Assembly (NCBI GenBank): GCA_002238805.1
Contig: MPNB01000029.1
Coordinates: 1 to 40,873 of the forward strand
DNA: 40,873 bases
Direction of reading: 5' to 3'
From: Rhodothermaceae bacterium bin80
GTDB taxonomy: Bacteria; Bacteroidota; Rhodothermia; Rhodothermales; Bin80
Part shown: positions 18,646-26,366 of the stretch, piece by piece
How positions within the stretch are numbered: position 1 is the first letter of the stretch
Layout of the letters: each line of letters begins with the position of its first letter
Position numbers and translations under genes: made by a program
Notes under the pieces: generated by a model
Database searches by the model: none
What the model was told of the DNA's origin: nothing
What the model saw: only the letters and a program-made list of their open reading frames with translations

Positions 18646-19938
18646 TCAGATGACAAACTGTGCGTCTGCGCTACCTAGCGTAACGTTTTCCACCACTCCA
18701 ACACGATCGCAGTCAAAGGGACGGGAAACGCGGATGTAATTGTCTGTATAGCCCTGTATAGCATCTGATTTAACATTGCGCTCCCAGAGAACCGGGCGCG
18801 TCTGTCCGCGGAACTGATCTCTGAACAGGCGTCGCTTACGGTCAGAGAGTGCACGCAGAGTCCGATTGCGCAATCTGCGATCAGGCGGAGGAACTGCACG
18901 GTGTGTCTGATTTACGGAGACCGTGTTTGGACGCTCCGAGTACGTGAACACATGCAGATAGGTTACCGGAAGATTTGCTAGGAAAGTACGTGTGTCAGCA
19001 AAACGTTCGGCGGTTTCTGCCGGAAACCCCACTATGACATCTGCGCCGATACTCGCCTCAGGCATACGTTCTCGAATATATTCTACCCGATGTGAGTAGA
19101 CTTCCCGGCGATAACGCCGCCGCATTGCTCCCAGAACCGCGTTATTGCCACTCTGTAGAGGTATATGAAAGTGCGGCACCATGACCGGTGTGTCCGCGAT
19201 AAAGTCAATGATATCGTCCGTAAGCAAGTTGGGCTCAATCGAAGAAATACGGTAGCGAAGTATTCCATCAACTTTTGACAGACGATGGAGCAAATGGAGG
19301 AACTGTGGGCCGACATTTTTGTCCAGACTCCCTTTGCCATACAGGCCTATGTTTACGCCGGTCAGAATGATCTCTTTTACGCCGCGTTGTACCAGCGATT
19401 CAGCTTGGGTAACAATTTCATCTGGCGAGGCAGATCGGCTTTTACCCCGTGCCATGGGAATAGTGCAGAATGAGCAAGAGTAGTCACATCCGTCCTGAAT
19501 CTTCAAGAATGCACGCGTACGGTCATCGGATAAAAGTGCAGGGGCAAAAGAAGTGTGTGTGCCAGTGCAGGAAACACTGATTTGCGTATGCGCTGCTGGC
19601 ACGAAGTCATCAAGGAGTTCAAAAATACGCGCTTTCTCTGCATTGCCAAGCACTGCGCTGACCCCTTCAATAGAGGCAACTTCGTTCGGGCGCAGCTGTG
19701 CATAACATCCCGTCACCACGATAAATGCATGGGGGTTCAGTCGATGAGCACGACGGATAATCTGTCGGCACTTCCGATCTGCTTCTGCCGTGACTGAGCA
19801 GGTGTTGATCACCGAAATGTCACAGGTGCCCCGCTGGTCCACAGTTTCGTAACCTCGTGCTTCAAATTCCCGTCGGAGGTTGCTGGTTTCTGCAAAGTTA
19901 AGTTTGCAGCCAAGTGTATGAAACGAGACACGTCCCAT
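18646..19938 (-). CDS. mtaB: tRNA (N6-threonylcarbamoyladenosine37-C2) methylthiotransferase MtaB
   Basis: 430 residues, a radical-SAM methylthiotransferase that converts t6A37 to ms2t6A37 in ANN-decoding tRNAs. The N-terminal UPF0004 domain holds the second cluster cysteines Cys11 (TLGCKLNFAE), Cys47 (NTCSVT) and Cys78 (TGCYAQ). The radical-SAM cluster is Cys151, Cys155 and Cys158 (CDYSCSFC). HTLGCKLN plus the overall length and short TRAM-like end favour MtaB over MiaB or RimO. The start codon lies at 19938 with no clear ribosome site. Confidence 0.9.
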   Translation of the reverse strand: MGRVSFHTLGCKLNFAETSNLRREFEARGYETVDQRGTCDISVINTCSVTAEADRKCRQIIRRAHRLNPHAFIVVTGCYAQLRPNEVASIEGVSAVLGNAEKARIFELLDDFVPAAHTQISVSCTGTHTSFAPALLSDDRTRAFLKIQDGCDYSCSFCTIPMARGKSRSASPDEIVTQAESLVQRGVKEIILTGVNIGLYGKGSLDKNVGPQFLHLLHRLSKVDGILRYRISSIEPNLLTDDIIDFIADTPVMVPHFHIPLQSGNNAVLGAMRRRYRREVYSHRVEYIRERMPEASIGADVIVGFPAETAERFADTRTFLANLPVTYLHVFTYSERPNTVSVNQTHRAVPPPDRRLRNRTLRALSDRKRRLFRDQFRGQTRPVLWERNVKSDAIQGYTDNYIRVSRPFDCDRVGVVENVTLGSADAQFVI

Positions 19939-20378
19939 GGGGAGATATTATCGGGGTGTCTGGTGAGATAGTTTCTTGCTCATTCTCGATCTGATACTGT
20001 TTTCTGAGCAGTATGTTATACACATTTCGCAGAAATGTTGTCGTGTTTATAGGTAAGCACGACCCGTTGTTTGTCCTGTTAATCGTTGAATAGACAGTTT
20101 AACCGTCGACATCAGAACATTTTTTCACTGCTCAAATTTACCTTGGGTTGGGGCGAGAAGGTTGTAAACCCATGACAATATTTAGCAAAAGCTGGAGCAT
20201 TCTCTCTGTTTGTCGGGATACATCTGGAACTAACAGCAGTGCAACCACCTCCAATTCTGCCAGATCGACTGATAGCGCAGTATTTTTAGGGGCGTGGATT
20301 TGAGGTTTAGATCAATAGAAGAGGGTTTGGGTTTATATGTTTGACAAGTACTGAGAATTTCATTCCTAGCGAGATGCT
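19939..20378. other. Intergenic stretch between divergent mtaB and psd
   Basis: A 440-bp gap. It must contain promoters for both genes. A TTGACA at 20341-20346 lies 33 bp before psd, but no good -10 follows at normal spacing. I see no open frame, RNA or repeat. Confidence 0.5.
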
Positions 20379-21044
20379 ATGATTGCTCAAGAAGGATGGC
20401 CTTTCGTTGCTGCTGCGTTCGTTATCGGTTTGATTTTAGCCGGGCTGATACTGATCATTCCTGGTGTGCCAAGCTGGCTTGAACTTGGCTTAATCCCATT
20501 TTTTACTCCTGGGATGGGGCTCTTTGTTGCCTACTTCTTCCGCGATCCAGAACGTACACCTCCGCCTGACTCCAAATCATTGATCCTGGCACCGGCAGAT
20601 GGTAAAATAATCGAGATCGTACAGGAGCATGAGCCGCTTTTTATCCAGGGCCCGGCCCAGAGGATTTCGATTTTCCTTTCGGTCCTTAACGTTCATGTTA
20701 ACCGTGTTCCGATCAGTGGAACCGTAAATTACGTAGCATATAAGCCGGGAGAGTATCGGGTGGCATGGCATCCTAAGACATCTACACTGAATGAACAGTC
20801 CCAGATAGGTCTGGTACATGATTCCGGTCGAAGGGTTTTATTCAAACAGATTGCGGGTAGGTTGGCGCGTCGCATTGTGTACCGGCTTGCACATGGTGAT
20901 CAAGTGCAGGCAGGTGAACGGTTCGGATTGATTCGATTTGGGTCACGAATGGATGTATTGGTTGCTGCAGATACGGTGCTTGAAGTACGGGTTGGTGAGC
21001 GGGTTCGTGCTGGTGCAAGTGTGCTTGGATTGATTGCTCCTTAA
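20379..21044 (+). CDS. psd: Phosphatidylserine decarboxylase
   Basis: 221 residues, the short bacterial/archaeal type. It decarboxylates phosphatidylserine to phosphatidylethanolamine at the inner membrane. Two hydrophobic segments (8-28 and 34-54) anchor the N-terminus. APADGKI, NVHVNRVP and HPKTSTLNEQ are family motifs. The self-cleavage site is Gly188-Ser189 in RFGSRMDV, where the Ser becomes the pyruvoyl cofactor. It is followed after 62 bp by pssA, which makes its substrate, so the pair forms a phosphatidylethanolamine pathway unit. Confidence 0.92.
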   Translation: MIAQEGWPFVAAAFVIGLILAGLILIIPGVPSWLELGLIPFFTPGMGLFVAYFFRDPERTPPPDSKSLILAPADGKIIEIVQEHEPLFIQGPAQRISIFLSVLNVHVNRVPISGTVNYVAYKPGEYRVAWHPKTSTLNEQSQIGLVHDSGRRVLFKQIAGRLARRIVYRLAHGDQVQAGERFGLIRFGSRMDVLVAADTVLEVRVGERVRAGASVLGLIAP

Positions 21045-21106
21045 TGAACATATTTGCATGCAGACGGGTGCCCCGGATAGACTAGAGACTGTGAAGCAGA
21101 CCACTG

Positions 21107-21916
21107 ATGGACAATAAAATCAAGCCTACTTCTCCTCGGCGTTTATTGTCTGGCCGCACAAATAATCTTCGGCAGAGAGGAGGGGTTGGCAGTAAGGCAC
21201 GTGTGGCGGTCCCTTCCTTTTTCACGCTCATGAACTTGTTCTGCGGGTTCGGGGCAATCACTCAGATACACCAATCGCAGTTTGTGTATGCCTGCTATCT
21301 AATTATTCTTGCAGGCCTGTTTGATTTACTCGATGGCATGACAGCACGCTTGACACGTGGCCAAAGCCTATTTGGTGCAGAGCTGGATTCTTTATGTGAT
21401 ATTGTATCGTTCGGCGTGGCGCCTTCCTATCTGATTTATGCGCGAATACTAGAGGGAAGCGGGACATTCGGCTTAATTGTAAGTGTCTTACCTCTCATGT
21501 GTGCCGCTGTGCGCCTGGCACGATTCAATTTGCAGTTTTCGGGGGAAAAGAAACCCGATTTTGAGGGATTGCCGGTTGCGGTTCAGGCATACTGCGTGAT
21601 TGCGATCGTGCTCAATATTGATCAGGAGACCTGGTTGTCGGGGGCAGGTTTACTGGATACGACATCAATGATCCCTGTAGTAGTAGTTCTTTCTTTGTTG
21701 ATGGTATCCTTAATTCGCTTTGATGGAGTTCCAAGGATTTCATTTAACTACTTGCACCAGTATCCAGTCGCTTCCAGTGCTTACTTATTATCGGTGCTGG
21801 TTATCCTATTTTTTCCGTATTCGGGGTTGTTGTTGACTCTCTTGGTTTATATTCTGGTCGGGCTTACGCGTGCAACAATACGGTCTATTCGAACACTTGT
21901 GGCTTTGCCCAGATAA
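21107..21916 (+). CDS. pssA: CDP-diacylglycerol-serine O-phosphatidyltransferase
   Basis: 269 residues, an integral membrane enzyme making phosphatidylserine from CDP-diacylglycerol and serine. The CDP-alcohol phosphotransferase signature is complete: Asp76-Gly77, Ala80-Arg81, Gly90, Asp94 and Asp98 (DGMTARLTRGQSLFGAELDS region). About six to seven hydrophobic helices follow. The N-terminal 30 residues are basic and probably cytoplasmic. It sits directly after psd in the same direction. Confidence 0.92.
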   Translation: MDNKIKPTSPRRLLSGRTNNLRQRGGVGSKARVAVPSFFTLMNLFCGFGAITQIHQSQFVYACYLIILAGLFDLLDGMTARLTRGQSLFGAELDSLCDIVSFGVAPSYLIYARILEGSGTFGLIVSVLPLMCAAVRLARFNLQFSGEKKPDFEGLPVAVQAYCVIAIVLNIDQETWLSGAGLLDTTSMIPVVVVLSLLMVSLIRFDGVPRISFNYLHQYPVASSAYLLSVLVILFFPYSGLLLTLLVYILVGLTRATIRSIRTLVALPR

Positions 21917-21971
21917 CGACGGCAAGTAATGGGGGCTGACGTATCTTCGCCAAATACTCAAACGAAATAGT

Positions 21972-22223
21972 ATGTACACAGCATATATAACAGTTACGCT
22001 TCGTCCGGCCATATTGGATCCGCAGGGAAAGGCCACACATCATGCGTTGCAGAATCTGGGATTTGATCAGATAAAATCCGTTCGAATTGGGAAGTACATG
22101 GAGTTGCAGGTTTCTGCGGATACGAAGGAAGATGCAGAGGCCGCGGTACGTTCCGCCTGTGAAAAACTCCTTGCGAATCTGGTTATGGAGGATTACACCG
22201 TTCGTGTTGAACCAGTCGAGTAA
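21972..22223 (+). CDS. purS: Phosphoribosylformylglycinamidine synthase subunit PurS
   Basis: 83 residues, the usual size. PurS bridges PurL and PurQ in the FGAM synthase complex, which converts FGAR to FGAM in purine synthesis. The motifs ILDPQGKATHHALQNLGF and VRIGKYMEL are diagnostic of the family. It follows pssA by 55 bp. purQ and purL are not in this window, so the complex is encoded at separate sites. Confidence 0.93.
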   Translation: MYTAYITVTLRPAILDPQGKATHHALQNLGFDQIKSVRIGKYMELQVSADTKEDAEAAVRSACEKLLANLVMEDYTVRVEPVE

Positions 22224-22517
22224 TCAAGAGGTGAAGGGTTCTAACTGCCTATCATAGTGACGGACGACATCAAGACGAGGATGTAAATGAGTGCAGCAGA
22301 TGATCAGCCCCGAGAATTTGTCTTCACCCACATAGAACTCAAGAATGGCAGTGAGTAGCGGTCCAGCGGCTCTACCTCTTACGTCCCTTGCTGTCAAATA
22401 CCTTTGAACGCTTCCTCGGAATGGGTACGTGATCGCCTATTCAGGGAATTACCAAGGTGTTCGCGTGCGAGCAGTAAGCTGGAAGCTATTGGCTCTGCAG
22501 ACGCAGATCAAGGGAAA
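22224..22517. other. Intergenic stretch after purS
   Basis: A 294-bp gap between purS and the convergent DUF5916 gene. It contains the duplicated propeller C-terminus (22287-22358). No clear terminator for either gene was found, and the rest has nothing I recognise. Confidence 0.5.
22287..22358 (+). pseudogene. Orphan copy of the propeller gene's C-terminus
   Basis: A 23-codon frame (ATG to TAG) whose last residues DDQPREFVFTHIELKNGSE align with DDLPRAFDFTPIELKNGSD at the end of the 17997-18638 frame. The DNA is also very similar, with 23 consecutive identical bases (CATAGAACTCAAGAATGGCA plus three). An in-frame TAA lies directly upstream. It is most likely a fragment left by duplication or recombination rather than a gene. 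Confidence 0.55.
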
Positions 22518-25031
22518 TTAGTTGAGAAATTTGTAGCTGAACTTGATTAGAAGCACGTTTACGGGGGGCAAATCAAGTGTGTTCGTCAGCTGACTTGAGG
22601 TTGACTGGTCGAAAGGGGAGTTCCCCGTCACGTTGAATAGGTCTGCGTCATCACTTCCCGAGCGGGACTGCGTCCACACTACATATAGTACAGATCCCGG
22701 GCGGTATTCCCAGCGCACCACCGTATTGGTCTGGAATCTACTAAAGGCAAAGTCGTACTGCTTGGGCCAGGCTGCTACGGGTACGAGTGTATCCCGATCC
22801 TGGAGAAGCGAGAAATCATTGTATTGCCCACGAGCTGCAAAAAGTTGCCCGTAGAATTGAATAGCCAAGTTGGGAGAGAGCGTGATGCCGGTACGCAGCG
22901 TGATATCGGCGGCTCGTGTATTTCGATGGCCATACACCGGCACAAAATGGTTGCCCTCTTGGTCCCAGGGCGTGCGCTCAGACAGGAGACTATTGAGTGT
23001 GGCATCAAAGGCCACTGGCCGCCAGGCCTCTACGTCAGATGGCTCCGAGCCACTCTCTTCTCCAATTTGCCAAAAATATTCTCCCCCAGTATCGACAGTC
23101 AACGAGAGGGGCTCATTTGCCGCCCATTCAGTGGTGTTAAATTCACGCTCAAGGCCAATCTCTAGCGATAAGTTTAGCTTGGGAGTAGCAACCCACTCAA
23201 GCTCCAGTCTGGAACCGATAGCTCGTCCACCGTCTTCGTAAATCCCGGTCTCGAGTTGGGGCTGGAGCATCCATCTACGGCGGGTATCAGTGGTGTATCC
23301 GAGTTCAATTTCGTATTCCCGAGGGCGGGCTCGTGCACCTAAGCCTCGTGTTTCGAACTCATTGTAGCCGCCAAACAGGTAGTCGGACTGAATGCCAAGC
23401 TCTATCTCGCGGTAACCGTGTGTTGTCCAGTCGGAACGAAAGAAAGTGCCTACACCATCATGGAGTTGCTTGTCGTACGAGAAACCACCTCCCCCGAAGA
23501 GGAAGAAAGAGGCGCGGCGAAACGGTCCAAATGGTTGGCCTCCGTTGACTTGATGGAATACGCCGCCGGAAAAGTTAACGTAATTATCCTGGCGCAGGCG
23601 TCCAATGTCATTCGGGTTATACCCGTTGCTGATGACAGCCAAGTCAGCGGAGAAATTCCATATGCTACGCTGTCGATCCAGACTTGCCGTGAATGCAAAA
23701 CCTCGTTCCAAATCATCATCACTCACGCGATGCGCAGCACTCAATTGTCCTGATAAACTATACTGGTTATCTGCGAGTCGGATATCCCAGTCTGCCCCAC
23801 CCGTATAACTTCGTCCACCCAGGTTATCATCGTAAAATGTTGCGATACCACCAAAACTGGATAGACTTCCAATCCGCTGGAGCACGCGACCAACACCATA
23901 AAGGTTCTCCAGATTAAAGTTATCGCCGGTGGAGGCTCCGAAGAATCCAAAATCAAGACCCTTTTCGGTCCGGCCAGAGAGTTTGGTTGCGCCTAATACA
24001 GGGGCCCGTGAGCCAATGCGCCGTGTATACAGGAGTGAACCACCTCGCACGACGTCGTAGTTAAACACGGCGATCCCTTCAGTAAAGAATGGACGTTTTT
24101 CGGGGAAGAAGGTCTCGAAAGCCGTCAGGTTCAGTTCTGCCGGATCAGCTTCAACCTGTCCAAAATCTGGATTAATGGTTGCATCAAGCGTAACATTGGA
24201 CGAGAGTCCAACCTTAAAGTCAGCTCCCACATCTCCTGAAAAAGAGGAAGATCCAGCTTCTGAATCGCGTGTGGCATTGCCCACGGTGTAAGGAGTGACC
24301 TGTATGTTACGCCGGGGGCGAATTTCTATGATACCTTCCAGAGTACCGTATTGTGCAACTGTACCGCTGCTCCGTTCGGCTCGCGGAATCAGAACCCAGT
24401 CGGACACTTCTCCGAGGCGAGGGATTACACGTCTGAAATTAATACCCCAGCGCTGGTCTGGAGTATCAGAGAAGCGGAGCATGGTAAAGGGTATGCGCAT
24501 CTCCACAACCCATCCTTCCTCGGTACGGCGGACGGAGCTTTTCCATACTGCATTCCAGGAGGTATCGAAGTCGAACCCACCACCTCCGCGAAACCGGTTC
24601 CCAGTGTAGATCCCATCCGCCTGCACTCCGGCTGCGTTTACGGCGAAACTATATGCCGTTTTTCGGTCAAAATAGGAATCAATTGATGCAATGAACCAAT
24701 CTGCCTGGTTGAACTCATCTCGTCGTCCGAGAATGCGTCGGATTCCCTCAGGTTCGGTATCACGTAGTATTGCGCTGATAAAAAGCTGACTTTGCCCATA
24801 GAGGATGCGGACCTCGGTCTTTTGTGTGGCGGGTTCTCCCTCGTGAGGCGAGTATTGCGTGAAGTCTGTAGCTACAGCAGCATTCAGCCAGGCTTCTTCG
24901 TCAAGTATGCCATCTATACGGATCTCCTCGGAAGCATACGATGCTGAAAGGATGCAATCCTCGGGGCAGGGAGTATCGGTGGGCGGATACGGTGCTGTTC
25001 CCAGGATAAAAATTGCAAGTGCAAAATACAT
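22518..25031 (-). CDS. DUF5916 outer-membrane protein with CBM9-like N-terminal domain
   Basis: 837 residues. A short signal peptide is followed by a carbohydrate-binding-module-9-like domain (about 37-210; IRIDGILDEEAWLNA and EGWVVEMRIPFTMLRF are typical). Then come the DUF5916 hallmarks ATINPDFGQVEADPAELNL and FFPEKRPFFTEG, followed by a long run of amphipathic beta-strands rich in aromatic residues that should form an outer-membrane barrel. The end, VNVLLIKFSYKFLN, is a classic barrel C-terminus with a penultimate aromatic. The family is frequent in Bacteroidota and relatives; its substrate is not known. It has no SusC/SusD partner here. Confidence 0.88.
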   Translation of the reverse strand: MYFALAIFILGTAPYPPTDTPCPEDCILSASYASEEIRIDGILDEEAWLNAAVATDFTQYSPHEGEPATQKTEVRILYGQSQLFISAILRDTEPEGIRRILGRRDEFNQADWFIASIDSYFDRKTAYSFAVNAAGVQADGIYTGNRFRGGGGFDFDTSWNAVWKSSVRRTEEGWVVEMRIPFTMLRFSDTPDQRWGINFRRVIPRLGEVSDWVLIPRAERSSGTVAQYGTLEGIIEIRPRRNIQVTPYTVGNATRDSEAGSSSFSGDVGADFKVGLSSNVTLDATINPDFGQVEADPAELNLTAFETFFPEKRPFFTEGIAVFNYDVVRGGSLLYTRRIGSRAPVLGATKLSGRTEKGLDFGFFGASTGDNFNLENLYGVGRVLQRIGSLSSFGGIATFYDDNLGGRSYTGGADWDIRLADNQYSLSGQLSAAHRVSDDDLERGFAFTASLDRQRSIWNFSADLAVISNGYNPNDIGRLRQDNYVNFSGGVFHQVNGGQPFGPFRRASFFLFGGGGFSYDKQLHDGVGTFFRSDWTTHGYREIELGIQSDYLFGGYNEFETRGLGARARPREYEIELGYTTDTRRRWMLQPQLETGIYEDGGRAIGSRLELEWVATPKLNLSLEIGLEREFNTTEWAANEPLSLTVDTGGEYFWQIGEESGSEPSDVEAWRPVAFDATLNSLLSERTPWDQEGNHFVPVYGHRNTRAADITLRTGITLSPNLAIQFYGQLFAARGQYNDFSLLQDRDTLVPVAAWPKQYDFAFSRFQTNTVVRWEYRPGSVLYVVWTQSRSGSDDADLFNVTGNSPFDQSTSSQLTNTLDLPPVNVLLIKFSYKFLN

Positions 25032-25401
25032 TCAAAAAGGCTGCAGAGGTTGGATTATTCGGGAGTAGAACGCCAAACCAGTATACGTGTGCTAGTAGTC
25101 TCCTGGTGAGTGACGAGATAATACATCGAAGCCCCCCGTGCTGCGCAAGACGGAGGTCCGTTTTGCGATAAGTAACCGTAACCACAACGCCCGCGCATCT
25201 TCAATATAGCGGAAATGAGGGTACTATTCGTGGAGGGAGCTATATACATGCACACATGATTGGGATATAGACGTAATCAAGCTTGTGTTTATTCCGCATG
25301 ATACGGTTTCATATCGGCAGACTTGGGTGGAGATGTCAGATATTTGCGATGCCGAAGCACAAATCGTATGATCGCCAAAGGGAGCGACTGGGGTCGCCTG
25401 A
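25032..25401. other. Intergenic stretch upstream of the DUF5916 gene
   Basis: 370 bp between the DUF5916 start and the YdeI-like pseudogene stop. Minus-strand frames continue across it, but none matches a family I know. It presumably contains the DUF5916 promoter. Confidence 0.4.
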
Positions 25402-25983
25402 TTACTGTTCAAGTAGTCCTTTCCCGTCAAAGATTTTATGTCGATATCTTTCAATGCGTGCGGCTCGTGTCTCTGATTGTTTACACCGGAGAAGTGCATT
25501 ATGTAACTGCGCTATCGTCCGGGTGACAGGTTATTGAAGGCGGTTTGAAAATCTGGGTCTGCGCCAAATCTTTCGATAAGTTCTCTGGGGTATTTGAAGT
25601 CGGTCGCCATTTCCACTTTCCGGCCAGCTTGTTCAAATTTGAATGCTTCATGGACGCATGTTCTGATGCTTTTTTGCCTCGATTAAGATGTCGTGACCAT
25701 TGGTGAAGCACATCCAGTATCCAACCCTTGAATTAGGTCCCTGTCGTTCGAAAATGCCGTCGAGATCTTTCAGTAGTGCACCCTTGAAAAACATGAGTGA
25801 GAGGAAGCCCGTCATTCTCTGGATGATGCAAATATTCTTTCCCTTATCGAGTGTAGCAGGGACTTCTCCACTTTATCTCCTCGGTCAGATTGTAGTCTAA
25901 AAGAAATTTTCCCAGTAAACGCGTTCTTCCAGCCAGTGTTTGGCGTTGCTGAATAATTTGTTGGCTTTGGGATTTTTGGTCAC
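25402..25983 (-). pseudogene. Broken YdeI/OmpD-associated (DUF1801) family gene
   Basis: The minus strand spells a complete YdeI-like protein across several frames. From GTG 25983 it reads NPKANKLFSNAKHWLEERVY, then after a frameshift LLDYNLTEEIKWRSPCYT. IIQRMTGFLSLMFFKGALLK comes next, then RKVEMATDFKYPRELIERFG and TAFNNLSPGR. A TAG then stands where the family has Gln (GRQR), followed by RSYIMHFSG. A last frameshift leads to KQSETRAARIERYRHKIFDG and the stop at 25402. All parts of the family are present in order, so decay is recent: one nonsense codon plus several small indels. Alternatively some frameshifts are assembly errors. Confidence 0.75.
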
Positions 25984-26366
25984 TTGCTTTTGTATAAAGT
26001 CAGGTGTTTGAGACCTAACGATATGTAGAGCAGGTTAAGATGCAAGTCAGTAGAGAGTAAATATTTTCACAGCGATCGCCTGTGTGAGAAATGACTATGC
26101 ACAGCCTAACTTTGGACTGGCGGTCATACCTTGAAACACACTGGAAGCGTATCTTAGGCCATCTCAAACCCTACGCTGCGCGTAAGTATGTGGAGGTTTC
26201 AAAAGGGAACAATGTATTTAACTGCAACTCGTGGGAACCTTTCCGGCAAGCGAAAGGCATACGGGCACGCCAGGCCAGATGGCCGTCTGACCCAGTGCCT
26301 ACCATAACATCAGTAGTGGTGATGCCATGACCGTTTCTCGGGTTACCAATTTTTGGGCTGTTTGTT
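25984..26366. other. Intergenic stretch upstream of the LRR-GrpE gene
   Basis: 383 bp. It contains a 79-codon plus-strand frame (26091-26330, WRSYLETHWKRILGHLKPY) that I do not recognise and that may be chance. No repeat or RNA is evident. The promoter for the chaperone cassette should lie here. Confidence 0.4.

Noticed and set aside
25055..25255. Remnant of a T9SS sorting domain on the minus strand
   Set aside because: The string ASMYYLVTHQETTSTRILVW is loosely similar, but the preceding NYPNPF-type motif is absent, so it is probably chance.
26091..26330. Small protein gene before the chaperone cassette
   Set aside because: 79 codons with no recognised family, no ribosome site and no conserved pattern that I can see; left as part of the intergenic entry.
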